A DNA stretch of 64,000 bases from Clostridiales bacterium (GTDB lineage Bacteria > Bacillota > Clostridia > Caldicoprobacterales > DTU083): contig DUSN01000036.1 in assembly GCA_012842605.1 (NCBI GenBank), positions 19,037 to 83,036 of the forward strand, given 5' to 3'. A program made the position numbers and the translations under genes. Below, piece after piece: positions 9,957 to 18,416 of this stretch. Position 1 is the first letter of the stretch. Each line of letters opens with the position of its first letter. The notes under the pieces were generated by a model, which was given only the letters and a program-made list of their open reading frames with translations, did not search any database and was not told the origin of the DNA.

Positions 9957-10607
9957 ATGACAGGAAAGAAGTTTATAAACGGATTGAATTTTGCAATTAT
10001 AACAATTCTATTAGTGATTGCCCTCTCAGCCTGCTCAGTGTCAAAGCAGGAGGAGCAGCCTGATAATACGAACAATGCCCCTTCAGAGGAAACTTCGGGT
10101 ACAGAAGCTAAAAACCCTGATGAAATATTAAAAGGCTACTACTATGCTAAAATTGATGAGCCTATTGTAGATTTTGAGCTTGAGGACTTGCAGGGGAACA
10201 AGGTCAGGCTTTCAGATTTTAAAGGCAAGATAGTCTTTTTGAACTTTTGGGCCACATGGTGTCCCCCTTGCCGGGAAGAAATGCCATTCATGCAGGAATT
10301 ATATGAAAAATATAAAGATAAAGATATTGTTGTACTTGCTGTCAACCCTAATCAGGTGGAAAACAGGGGAGTCGACGACAGTGAAAAAGCTGAGCAAAAG
10401 GTCAGAGAATTTATTAAGGAGAATGGATATACTTTTCCAATCCTATTGGATCGGGATGATTCGGCATGGGCTGTTTACCAGCAAAGAGGCATTCCGGCAA
10501 ATTATGTAATTGATAAGGAAGGAGTCATTAAATATTTAAAGCCGGGAGCTTTTACAGGTCTTGAAGAAATGGAGGCTTTTGCAGAGGCAATAAGAGCAGG
10601 TGCATAA
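9957..10607 (+). CDS. TlpA-like thioredoxin lipoprotein
   Basis: Membrane-anchored thiol-disulfide oxidoreductase of 216 residues. The N-terminus is a lipoprotein signal with lipobox LSAC (Cys26), followed by a low-complexity linker and a TlpA/ResA-type thioredoxin fold with the active site WCPPC at residues 101-105 and cis-proline segment GIPANYV. GGAGGATA lies before the ATG. It lies 20 bases after ccdA, so the CcdA protein probably keeps it reduced. In B. subtilis such pairs serve cytochrome c maturation (ResA) or spore cortex formation (StoA). No cytochrome genes are visible, so a sporulation or wall role is possible but unproven. Confidence 0.92.
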   Translation: MTGKKFINGLNFAIITILLVIALSACSVSKQEEQPDNTNNAPSEETSGTEAKNPDEILKGYYYAKIDEPIVDFELEDLQGNKVRLSDFKGKIVFLNFWATWCPPCREEMPFMQELYEKYKDKDIVVLAVNPNQVENRGVDDSEKAEQKVREFIKENGYTFPILLDRDDSAWAVYQQRGIPANYVIDKEGVIKYLKPGAFTGLEEMEAFAEAIRAGA

Positions 10608-10660
10608 AACCTGGATGTATGATATCATATCAATGCAGATTCTATAAGGAGCATTGAGAT

Positions 10661-11407
10661 ATGGAGGTTAGGCTCGGAGAGTTTGAAAGGATAGATGATC
10701 TTCAGTGGAAAGGATTGCGGATCATACAAAATACACAAAAATTCTGCTTTGGAACGGATGCCATTTTGCTGTCACATTTCGCAGGTATCCGAAACAATGA
10801 TCGTGTAGTGGACCTGGGGACAGGGACAGGCATCATACCTATTTTGCTGGCAGGAAGAGCGGAGAACGCAAAAATTTACGGTGTGGAAATTCAGGCGGAT
10901 ATGGCGGAAATGGCAGACAGAAGCATTAAGCTAAACCGATTGGAATCCCGCGTGGAAATTATCAGGTGTGATCTGAAAGAAGCGCCTGATATTCTGGGAA
11001 AGGGAAAATTCTCCCTTGTTGTTTCGAACCCTCCATATAAAAAGGCAGGAAGCGGGATACATAATCCGGAAGATTCCAAGGCTATTGCCCGTCATGAGAT
11101 TCTTTGCACTCTGGAAGACATTCTGTCATCAGCTTCCAGGCTGCTGGCAATTGGTGGGCGCTTTGCCATGGTGCACCGGCCGGACAGGATGATTGATGTA
11201 TTGGTGGGCATGCGGCAATTTCACCTGGAGCCGAAACGGATTCGCATGGTTCATCCCCAGGTGAATAAGCCGCCTAACCTGGTATTGATAGAAGCGGCTT
11301 TCCACGGCCGGCCTTTTTTGAACTGGCTGCCGCCGCTGTTTATATATGATGATAAGCTTAATTATACTGATGAACTGAAAGAAATCTATCATATGACTGA
11401 CAGGTAG
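10661..11407 (+). CDS. yabB: tRNA1(Val) (adenine37-N6)-methyltransferase-like (YabB/TrmN6)
   Basis: SAM-dependent N6-adenine methyltransferase of 248 residues. The SAM loop DLGTGTGI is at residues 51-58 and the catalytic NPPY at 123-126. E. coli TrmN6 modifies A37 of tRNA1(Val); for the firmicute YabB the target is inferred from this family. The gene comes just before rsmI, the order found in Bacillus (yabB-yazA-yabC), with yazA missing. AAGGAG lies before the ATG. Confidence 0.88.
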   Translation: MEVRLGEFERIDDLQWKGLRIIQNTQKFCFGTDAILLSHFAGIRNNDRVVDLGTGTGIIPILLAGRAENAKIYGVEIQADMAEMADRSIKLNRLESRVEIIRCDLKEAPDILGKGKFSLVVSNPPYKKAGSGIHNPEDSKAIARHEILCTLEDILSSASRLLAIGGRFAMVHRPDRMIDVLVGMRQFHLEPKRIRMVHPQVNKPPNLVLIEAAFHGRPFLNWLPPLFIYDDKLNYTDELKEIYHMTDR

Positions 11408-11451
11408 ATATTCAGAAAAAATCAAAATAATGGCAGCAACGGAGGATTATT

Positions 11452-12303
11452 ATGCAAACTAAGGATGCGGGCTGTTTATACCTTTGTGCAACGCCCATCG
11501 GCAATCTGGAGGATATCACCCTTCGTGCCCTTAGAATATTAAAAGAAGCAGATTATATTGCTGCGGAAGATACCCGGCATACATTGAAGCTGCTGAACCA
11601 TTTCGATATTTCAAAACCTTTGATTAGTTATCATGAGCATAATAAAAATGAAAAAGGACCGGAGATCATTGAGATGATAAAAAAGGGATACCAGGTTGCA
11701 TTGGTCTCTGATGCAGGAATGCCGGGAATTTCGGATCCTGGTGCGGATCTGGTGGTTTTGGCGCGCCAGGCTGATGTTAAGGTTACTATTATACCTGGCC
11801 CATCGGCGGCTTTATCTGCTTTGGTCTTGTCCTGCCTGCCTGCACAGCGTTTTGTGTTTGAAGGCTTTTTGCCTCGTGAAAAAAAACAGCGGAGGGAAAG
11901 AATTCAAAGGCTTAAAAGTGAAGAACGAACAGTAATAATTTATGAAGCACCCCATCGATTAATCTCCCTGCTGCAGGAGTTATTGGAAATACTGGGAGAC
12001 CGGAGAATATCCATAGTCAGAGAGCTGACTAAAATTCATGAAGAAGCTTTATTAATGACAATTGAGCAGGCATTAAGTTATTTCCGGGATAAACAGCCAA
12101 AAGGTGAATTTGTCCTTGTAGTGGAAGGAGCAGATCAAACGTCGCCTCACAGAAACTTTGATGAAATAAGCATTGAAGAGCATTTAATGGAATATGTTAA
12201 GTCCGGCTTGAGTAAAAAAGAAGCAATCAAGCAGGTAGCTAAGGATAGAGATATTCCAAAATCTCAGGTGTATCCATACAGCATTGGACTGGATCAGGAG
12301 TAG
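11452..12303 (+). CDS. rsmI: 16S rRNA (cytidine1402-2'-O)-methyltransferase
   Basis: Methylates the 2'-OH of C1402 in the decoding centre of 16S rRNA, using SAM. The 283-residue protein has the tetrapyrrole-methylase fold: LYLCATPIGNLEDITLRAL near the N-terminus, EDTRHT near residue 40, and the SAM-binding region DAGMPGISDPG near residue 85. A C-terminal helical part with SKKEAIKQVAKD follows. GGAGGA lies before the ATG. It is the last gene on this strand before the oppositely oriented abrB. Confidence 0.96.
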   Translation: MQTKDAGCLYLCATPIGNLEDITLRALRILKEADYIAAEDTRHTLKLLNHFDISKPLISYHEHNKNEKGPEIIEMIKKGYQVALVSDAGMPGISDPGADLVVLARQADVKVTIIPGPSAALSALVLSCLPAQRFVFEGFLPREKKQRRERIQRLKSEERTVIIYEAPHRLISLLQELLEILGDRRISIVRELTKIHEEALLMTIEQALSYFRDKQPKGEFVLVVEGADQTSPHRNFDEISIEEHLMEYVKSGLSKKEAIKQVAKDRDIPKSQVYPYSIGLDQE

Positions 12304-12333
12304 TATGAATATTTGATAACCATATTTAAGGAC

Positions 12334-12360
12334 GAAAAAAACAGCCTTCTGGCTGTTCTT
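12334..12360. terminator. Hairpin between rsmI and abrB
   Basis: 7-bp stem AACAGCC / GGCTGTT. A run of six A on its left side gives a good U-tract for - strand transcription; the + strand tail TTCTTAT is weaker. It probably ends abrB transcripts and may act in both directions. Confidence 0.6.
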
Positions 12361-12391
12361 ATAAACGGGCTTCATGACCGGGTTAATTTTA

Positions 12392-12421
12392 TCATACATT
12401 ATTGTAAGATATAATGTATGA
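12392..12421. repeat. 11-bp perfect inverted repeat downstream of abrB
   Basis: TCATACATTAT and ATAATGTATGA around an 8-base spacer. It is AT-only apart from two pairs and has no clear U-tract, so it is either an accessory 3' hairpin or a protein site. Confidence 0.6.
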
Positions 12422-12442
12422 ACATAGACGATTATCATCTGT

Positions 12443-12685
12443 TTATTTATTGCACATTTCCTCCAAACAGTTTCTGCAGATGTTTTTGCCTTTGTATTGA
12501 ATAACATTTCGAGCATCATCACAGAAAATGCAGGCTGGGGCATATTTCTTAAGTATGATGTGTTCACCGTCTACGTAGATCTCCAGAGCATCTTTTTCTT
12601 CAATGTCAAGAGTTCTGCGAAGTTCGATGGGAATAACTACTCTGCCCAATTCATCAACTTTTCTTACAATACCTGTAGATTTCAT
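12443..12685 (-). CDS. abrB: AbrB-type transition-state regulator with C-terminal cysteine pairs
   Basis: DNA-binding regulator of 80 residues. The first 45 residues, starting MKSTGIVRKVDELGRVVIPIELRRTL, are nearly those of B. subtilis AbrB, a swapped-hairpin DNA-binding fold that represses post-exponential genes. The C-terminal part differs: it carries Cys-x2-Cys, 14 residues, Cys-x2-Cys (from about residue 52), a likely zinc site. It reads against its neighbours. GGAGGGGG lies before the ATG. In B. subtilis abrB also lies after yabC and before metG and is repressed by Spo0A, encoded here at 23133. Confidence 0.94.
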   Translation of the reverse strand: MKSTGIVRKVDELGRVVIPIELRRTLDIEEKDALEIYVDGEHIILKKYAPACIFCDDARNVIQYKGKNICRNCLEEMCNK

Positions 12686-12893
12686 GTTTCCCCCTCCTTA
12701 TTGCAAATTTCGACACTATTTAACAACAAACATTTTACCAATAATTGAAATAAAAGTCAACCTACAACTTTCAAAAAATTACATAATTCTACAATTTTGT
12801 CCTGTGAATGAAATAAAGTCCTATAAACATGTACTATTGGACAAAGGCATGCACATATTCATTTAATCAGGACAATGTGTGAAGGATGATTAT

Positions 12894-13469
12894 ATGATTA
12901 ACATTGTTTGGTTGATTTTAATTCTGGGGGGGTTCCTGGCAGCTGTTTTCACCGGGAAGGTGGAAGAAACCACCCAGGCTGCATTTGACAGTGCAAAATA
13001 TGCTGTTGAACTCGGTTTCAGCTTAATGGGAATTTATATTCTTTGGCTGGGCTTAATGAGAGTTGCGCAAAAGTCAGGCCTGGTAAAGGCCTTTTCTGCC
13101 AGGATAGCGCCCATACTGAAAATGCTTTTCCCGGATGTTCCGGCTTCCAGTTCTGCAATGGGAGCTATGTGTATGAATATTGTCGCAAATATGCTCGGTC
13201 TGGGCAATGCAGCGACTCCCCTGGGAATTAATGCAATGAAGGAACTGAATAAGCTTAACCGCGACAATACTGCTCCGTCAGACGCCATGTGCCTGTTCCT
13301 GGTTATAAACACTGCTTCAATACAGCTCATACCTACAACGGTTATAGCACTAAGAAGTGCTGCAGGCTCTGCCAACCCTGCAGAAATTGTAGGCACAACC
13401 CTGGCGGCAACGCTGTGTTCTGCCTTAACAGGCATAACAGCATCGAAAATATTGAAGCGGTTTTACTGA
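12894..13469 (+). CDS. spmA: Spore maturation protein A
   Basis: Membrane protein of 191 residues with nucleoside-recognition (gate) type helices. In Bacillus, SpmA and SpmB are needed for full dehydration of the spore core. The family segments WLGLMRVAQKSGLV and NMLGLGNAATPLGINAM are present. The ATG at 12894 is chosen because GAAGG lies eight bases upstream and the product then starts MINIVW, like the Bacillus protein; an upstream GTG at 12879 lacks a ribosome site. spmB follows after 15 bases, so they are one operon. Confidence 0.95.
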   Translation: MINIVWLILILGGFLAAVFTGKVEETTQAAFDSAKYAVELGFSLMGIYILWLGLMRVAQKSGLVKAFSARIAPILKMLFPDVPASSSAMGAMCMNIVANMLGLGNAATPLGINAMKELNKLNRDNTAPSDAMCLFLVINTASIQLIPTTVIALRSAAGSANPAEIVGTTLAATLCSALTGITASKILKRFY

Positions 13470-13484
13470 CAAGGGGGTATTATA

Positions 13485-14021
13485 ATGATTAATATTCTTC
13501 AAGGCATATCTGCTTTTGCCATACCTGTTTTCATTGTTTTTGTCCTGGGATATGGATTTTACAAGGGTGTGCCTGTATATGAAGAGTTCATAGAAGGTGC
13601 TAAAGAAGGATTCACTACGGTAGTTAGAATTTTACCATATTTAACAGCTATGCTTGTTGCTATCGGGGTATTTCGCACATCTGGCGCCATGGAACTGCTT
13701 ATCAGTGTTCTTGCTCCGGTTACCGGCTGGCTGGGCATATCACCGGAGTTGCTGCCACTGGCTTTATTGCGGCCAATGTCAGGTTCAGCTTCTGCCGGTC
13801 TTCTGGCTGAATTGCTTAAGACAAACGGGCCTGATTCAATTATAGGAAGAACAGCGTCTACTATGATGGGGTCAACTGAGACTACTTTTTATACCATCAG
13901 TGTTTATCTGGGCTCTGTTGGCATAAAGAAAACCCGCTATATCCTGGCAGCCGGCCTGATGGCTGATTTAGCAGCCTTTGCAGCTTCAATAGCAATCTGC
14001 AAATTAGTGTTTGGAAGCTGA
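13485..14021 (+). CDS. spmB: Spore maturation protein B
   Basis: Partner of SpmA, 178 residues, with several membrane helices and the conserved LLPLALLRPMSGSASAG and MMGSTETTFY segments of the gate family. It is thought to act with SpmA in the developing spore membrane to lower core water. AGGGGG lies before the ATG, right after spmA. No terminator is evident behind it, but the following gene has its own promoter. Confidence 0.95.
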   Translation: MINILQGISAFAIPVFIVFVLGYGFYKGVPVYEEFIEGAKEGFTTVVRILPYLTAMLVAIGVFRTSGAMELLISVLAPVTGWLGISPELLPLALLRPMSGSASAGLLAELLKTNGPDSIIGRTASTMMGSTETTFYTISVYLGSVGIKKTRYILAAGLMADLAAFAASIAICKLVFGS

Positions 14022-14069
14022 CAAGAAAACGTATAAGAATTATAAAATCGCCTAATTGTATGCAATATG

Positions 14070-14098
14070 TCGACTGATAACTTGTTATGTGTTATAAT
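14070..14098 (+). promoter_or_regulatory. Candidate sigma-A promoter of comB-like gene
   Basis: TCGACT, 17 bases, TATAAT; a TG one base before the -10 box makes it an extended -10. The comB-like ATG is 30 bases downstream. Confidence 0.6.
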
Positions 14099-14127
14099 TT
14101 AATAAATAAACGGATGGAGGCTGATTA

Positions 14128-14862
14128 ATGAAGCTGAGTGTATATGCTGTTCCTGACAGCGTAGCAGATAAGGCGTTAAAGGATAAGATAGCAGTAGTAA
14201 TTGATGTGCTTCGGGCAACAAGCACCATACTTGCTGCCTTGGTTAACGGCTGCAAAGAGGTAATACCGGCAGTTGAAATTGAAGAAGTTATAAATATGTC
14301 TAAAAACTATGAAAAGGACTCATATCTGCTTTGCGGGGAAAGAAATATACAAGCAATAGACGGATTTCATCTTTCCAATTCGCCTTTGGAATACACAGCT
14401 GAACGAGTTTCAGGCAAAACCCTGTTAATGACTACAACAAATGGCACCAGTGCCATTAAAAAAGCGGTTGATGCAAGAGAGGTAATTATATGCAGCCTGA
14501 CCAATGTTGATGCAACAGCCGATTACCTTGCTTCTCAGGATAATGATGTTGTTTTCATTTGTGCGGGTACAGACAACAAGTTTTCAATGGACGATGTTAT
14601 AGCTGCTGGGGCTGTAATAAGCAGACTAAGTGACAAAGTGGAAAATCTGGATCTTGATGATCTGGCTGTGGTTGCTATGTCTATGTACCGGTCATCTTCT
14701 GATGATTTACACAATTTACTGAAGCATAGCTTGCACTATAAACGAATGATGGAAGCCGGACTGGAAGAGGATATTCGTTACTGCCTGACTTTGAATTCCG
14801 CTCCGATAGTAGCTGTATACAAGGATGGAGTTATTAAAACTATACATAAAGTCCTGAAGTAA
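14128..14862 (+). CDS. 2-phosphosulfolactate phosphatase family protein (ComB-like)
   Basis: Member of the ComB family, 244 residues, first defined as the magnesium-dependent phosphatase releasing sulfolactate in coenzyme M synthesis of methanogens. The conserved VVIDVLRATSTI (residues 23-34), the CGER segment and the TTTNGTSAI segment are intact, as is a late CAGTDNKFSMDD stretch. Many clostridia carry this protein without a coenzyme M pathway, and ComA or ComC are not in this window, so the true substrate is open. The GNAT-like gene follows 24 bases later, in the same transcript. Confidence 0.85.
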   Translation: MKLSVYAVPDSVADKALKDKIAVVIDVLRATSTILAALVNGCKEVIPAVEIEEVINMSKNYEKDSYLLCGERNIQAIDGFHLSNSPLEYTAERVSGKTLLMTTTNGTSAIKKAVDAREVIICSLTNVDATADYLASQDNDVVFICAGTDNKFSMDDVIAAGAVISRLSDKVENLDLDDLAVVAMSMYRSSSDDLHNLLKHSLHYKRMMEAGLEEDIRYCLTLNSAPIVAVYKDGVIKTIHKVLK

Positions 14863-14886
14863 AAATCATTTGCAGGGGGTATGCGT

Positions 14887-16014
14887 ATGCTAAAGGTGGT
14901 TGAGGTTAAAACCAAAAGGCAATTGAAAAAATTTATTGAATTTCCGTATAAGCTTTATGCCAACAATCCCTACTGGATTCCTCCGCTTCGCATAGATGAA
15001 ATGAATACCCTAAGGTGGGATAAAAATCCGGCTTTTTCATATTGCAAGGCCAGGTACTGGCTGGTGTACAAGAATAATAAAATAGCAGGCCGGATAGCTG
15101 GTATCATTAATTATCGTGCCATTGAAAAATGGGGTCATAAATATGCCAGGTTTGGGTGGTTTGATTTTATTGACGATATAGAAGTTGCCAAATGTCTTCT
15201 GAAACTGGTGGAGGATTGGGCCAGGGAAGAGGGGATGTCGGGCATACAAGGTCCCATGGGCTTCTGTGATCTGGACAGAGAAGGCATGCTTGTTGAAGGT
15301 TTTGATGAAATGGGTACTTTCACCACAATATATAATTACCCATATTATCCTAAATATATGGAGATGATTGGGTACTCCAAGGATGTGGATTGGTTTGAGT
15401 ATATTCTTGAGGTGCCGGACAAGCTGAATGATAATATCGTAAAAGTCGCTGAAATGGTGGAAAAACGCAATAACCTCAGGACAATATCCTTTAAAAAATC
15501 CAAGGATATCCTGCCCTATGCCCGTGCAATATTTGAGATGATCAATGAGGCATATAAGGATTTATACAATGTTGTTCCTTTAAGTGATGAACAGGTGGAT
15601 TTTTATGTTAAACAATATTTCAGCATAGTTAATCCTGATTATATAAAGATCGTACTGGATAAGGATGACCGCCTGGCTGCATTTGGCATAGGATTCCCTT
15701 CTTTGGCTGAAGCGTTGAAGAGGACTAAGGGAAAGCTGTTCCCTCTGGGTTTTGTAAGACTTCTTAAGGCCATGAAGGTAAATAACAGCGTTGACCTGCT
15801 GCTGGTAGCGGTTCGGCCGGACCTGCAGGGTAAAGGCGTTAATGCCCTGCTGATGAAGGCTATGGCAGAGGCTTGCTGGAAAAATGGAATAAAGATAGCC
15901 CATTGCAATCCGCAATTGGAGAATAACTTAAAGGTTCGGTCCCAGTGGAAGCATTTTACAGGTCAGCAAAACAAAAAACGGCGGTGTTATTATAAAGATT
16001 TTAAGGCACAATAA
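14887..16014 (+). CDS. GNAT-like N-acetyltransferase fold protein, unknown substrate
   Basis: 375-residue soluble protein resembling the YghO-like family: an N-terminal segment with FIEFPYKLYANNPYWIPPLR, a central aromatic-rich part with GPMGFCDLDREGML, and a C-terminal acetyltransferase-like part with LLVAVRPDLQGKGVNALLM, whose QGKGV resembles the acetyl-CoA pyrophosphate loop (RxxGxG/A). The start at 14887 is chosen because GGGGG lies eight bases before it; an ATG at 14881 is too close to that site. It shares a transcript with the comB-like gene. Substrate and pathway are not known. Confidence 0.75.
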   Translation: MLKVVEVKTKRQLKKFIEFPYKLYANNPYWIPPLRIDEMNTLRWDKNPAFSYCKARYWLVYKNNKIAGRIAGIINYRAIEKWGHKYARFGWFDFIDDIEVAKCLLKLVEDWAREEGMSGIQGPMGFCDLDREGMLVEGFDEMGTFTTIYNYPYYPKYMEMIGYSKDVDWFEYILEVPDKLNDNIVKVAEMVEKRNNLRTISFKKSKDILPYARAIFEMINEAYKDLYNVVPLSDEQVDFYVKQYFSIVNPDYIKIVLDKDDRLAAFGIGFPSLAEALKRTKGKLFPLGFVRLLKAMKVNNSVDLLLVAVRPDLQGKGVNALLMKAMAEACWKNGIKIAHCNPQLENNLKVRSQWKHFTGQQNKKRRCYYKDFKAQ

Positions 16015-16035
16015 AATTAGATTTTTTAGCTATCG

Positions 16036-16065
16036 TTGACAAATGCAATTATAACTGTTTATAAT
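16036..16065 (+). promoter_or_regulatory. Sigma-A promoter of the metG T-box leader
   Basis: Perfect TTGACA and perfect TATAAT with an 18-base spacer, immediately before the T-box leader. Confidence 0.85.
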
Positions 16066-16079
16066 ATTAAATAATATAA

Positions 16080-16345
16080 ATACTGGAAACACGAGGATGG
16101 GAAGAGTAGGCAAAAAGTACTGCCTGACAGAGAGCCGGGCCAGGTGAAAGCCGGCGGCGGAAGGTTTTGCTGAAGATGGCCCCGGAGTGAAGCAGCTGAA
16201 AAGTCATAGTAGGCTGCTGCGGAAGATTCCGTTAAAGAATCAGGTGATGACATGTCACTGCAATGAGGTTTCAGCATCCAGCTGGAACGAATTAGGGTGG
16301 TACCGCGTGCCCCTCGCCCCTATATGGTGCGAGGGGTTTTTTAAT
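16080..16345 (+). ncRNA. T-box riboswitch, methionine specifier, controlling metG
   Basis: Leader RNA that senses uncharged tRNA and allows read-through into metG. The canonical T-box AGGGTGGTACCGCG is at 16294-16307; its UGGU pairs with the ACCA end of tRNA. The terminator is an 8-bp CCCCTCGC / GCGAGGGG stem (16310-16336) followed by six T. Upstream, AGAGAG and GGTGAAAGCC match the AG bulge and distal part of stem I. The likely specifier codon is AUG at 16176-16178, in GAAG-AUG-G, the usual place on the 3' side of stem I. AUG agrees with the downstream methionyl-tRNA synthetase. Confidence 0.93.
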
Positions 16346-16416
16346 ATGATTCTAAAAAAGAAATTAAAGAGAGACAGTTACGGGAAAAATATAGCAAGGA
16401 AAGGAAGAAGCAAGAA

Positions 16417-18405
16417 ATGTCCGAAAAGAAAACCTTTTATATTACCACTCCAATTTATTACCCGAGTGACAAGCTTCATATAGGCCACTCGTATACAACA
16501 GTGGCGGCTGATGCCATGGCCAGATTCAAAAGGCTGACTGGATATGATGTCATGTTCCTGACAGGTACCGACGAGCATGGCCAGAAAATTGAAAAGATCG
16601 CAAAAGAGCATAATGTAACTCCAAAAGAATATGTGGACAGAATAGTTGCAGGCATAAAGGAGTTATGGAAATTAATGGACATATCCTATGATGATTTTAT
16701 ACGCACCACAGACAAACGTCATGAAGAGGTTGTCCAGAAGATTTTTAAAAGGCTCTATGATCAGGGGGATATTTACAAGGGTGAATATGAAGGCTGGTAT
16801 TGCACGCCATGTGAAGCTTTCTGGACAGAGCATCAGTTGAAGGAAGGCAATTGTCCGGATTGCGGGCGCAGCGTGGAACTGGTCAAGGAAGAAAGCTATT
16901 TCTTCCGGCTCTCAAAATATCAGGACCGGCTTATTAAATATATTGAGGAGCACCCGGAGTTTATACAGCCTCAGTCCCGTCAGAATGAGATGCTGAATAA
17001 TTTCCTGCGCCCGGGCCTTGAGGATCTGTGCGTATCAAGAACATCATTTAAATGGGGTATCCCTGTTTCTTTTGACGATAAGCATGTTATTTACGTATGG
17101 ATTGATGCATTGTCTAACTATATTACAGCGCTGGGATATATGACCGATAACCCGGAGAAGTTCGGCAAATACTGGCCTGCTGATGTTCATTTGGTAGGCA
17201 AGGAAATTGTACGCTTCCACACTATCATATGGCCTGCAATGCTTATGGCTTTAGGCGAGCCGCTTCCCAGGCAGGTTTTTGGTCATGGCTGGCTGATCCT
17301 TGAAGGCGGGAAAATGTCCAAGTCAAAGGGGAATGTAGTGGATCCGGCGGTACTGGTTGAACGCTATGGATTGGATGCGGTACGCTACTTCCTTTTAAGA
17401 GAGGTTCCTTTTGGTTCAGATGGAGTGTTTTCCAATGAATCTCTCATAAACCGCATTAATTCAGACCTGGCCAATGACCTTGGCAACCTTTTGAGCAGGA
17501 CTACAGCTATGATTGAGAAATATTTCGATGGCGTAATACCGGCTTGTGCTGATATTACGGAACAGGACAAAGCACTGCAGAACGCCGCCCTTGATGTCCC
17601 GGGCAAGGTAGAATCGCTCATGAACGATTTGCAGTTCAGCAATGCACTGGCAGAAATATGGAAACTGATTGCCAGGACAAATAAGTATATAGATGAAACT
17701 ACACCCTGGATTCTGGCAAAATCAGACGCGGATAAACCCAGGCTGGGAACAGTTATGTATCACCTGGCAGAGAGCCTGCGCTTTATTTCAGTATTGATAT
17801 CTCCCTTTATGACCCGCACTCCCGGCGAGATACAAAAGCAGCTGGGCATAAGCGAAAATGAGGATATTACTTGGGAAAGCCTCAGTGAATTTGGCCGGCT
17901 TAAACCGGGCACCCGGGTATCCAGGGGAGATGTGATCTTTCCCAGGCTGGATTTGGCTAAGGAACTGGAAGAACTGGAAGGCTTGAAGCCAGGTTCTGCA
18001 AAAGGTAAACAAGACGAACCTGCTGAAGTAAAAAATCATGAGGACAAAAAAGCGCCTGAACAGCATGATGGGGTATTGCCTGAAATAACAATAGATGATT
18101 TTGCCAAATTGGACCTGAGAGTTGCAAAGGTTGTTTCTGCTGAGAGAGTAGAAAAGGCTGATAAGCTTCTTAAGCTTAATTTGGATGTAGGCGGGCAGCC
18201 TCGCCAGGTAGTATCCGGAATAGCAAAATACTACAGTCCTGAAGAGATAGCAGGGAAAAGCGTTCTAATTGTTGCAAACTTAAAGCCGGTTAAGCTGAGA
18301 GGCATACTGTCCGAAGGCATGATACTGGCTGCATCTGATGAAAGCGGAAAGCTTGTGCTGGCGACAGTTTCTGAAGATATTGCCAGCGGGGCTAAAGTGC
18401 GTTAG
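16417..18405 (+). CDS. metG: Methionyl-tRNA synthetase
   Basis: Class I aminoacyl-tRNA synthetase, 662 residues, charging tRNA-Met. HIGH is at residues 21-24 and KMSKS at 299-303. A zinc knuckle is formed by a CTPC and a CPDC pair near residues 129-150. An anticodon-binding helical domain follows, then a charged linker (about 520-555), then an EMAPII/Trbp111-like tRNA-binding domain (about 560-662) that also mediates dimer formation. Expression is set by the T-box leader upstream. tatD follows 11 bases later. Confidence 0.98.
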   Translation: MSEKKTFYITTPIYYPSDKLHIGHSYTTVAADAMARFKRLTGYDVMFLTGTDEHGQKIEKIAKEHNVTPKEYVDRIVAGIKELWKLMDISYDDFIRTTDKRHEEVVQKIFKRLYDQGDIYKGEYEGWYCTPCEAFWTEHQLKEGNCPDCGRSVELVKEESYFFRLSKYQDRLIKYIEEHPEFIQPQSRQNEMLNNFLRPGLEDLCVSRTSFKWGIPVSFDDKHVIYVWIDALSNYITALGYMTDNPEKFGKYWPADVHLVGKEIVRFHTIIWPAMLMALGEPLPRQVFGHGWLILEGGKMSKSKGNVVDPAVLVERYGLDAVRYFLLREVPFGSDGVFSNESLINRINSDLANDLGNLLSRTTAMIEKYFDGVIPACADITEQDKALQNAALDVPGKVESLMNDLQFSNALAEIWKLIARTNKYIDETTPWILAKSDADKPRLGTVMYHLAESLRFISVLISPFMTRTPGEIQKQLGISENEDITWESLSEFGRLKPGTRVSRGDVIFPRLDLAKELEELEGLKPGSAKGKQDEPAEVKNHEDKKAPEQHDGVLPEITIDDFAKLDLRVAKVVSAERVEKADKLLKLNLDVGGQPRQVVSGIAKYYSPEEIAGKSVLIVANLKPVKLRGILSEGMILAASDESGKLVLATVSEDIASGAKVR

Positions 18406-18416
18406 AGGTGCGGGAA

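Noticed and set aside
12841..12893. Sigma-E promoter for spmA
   Set aside because: CATATT is present but the -10 match is poor.
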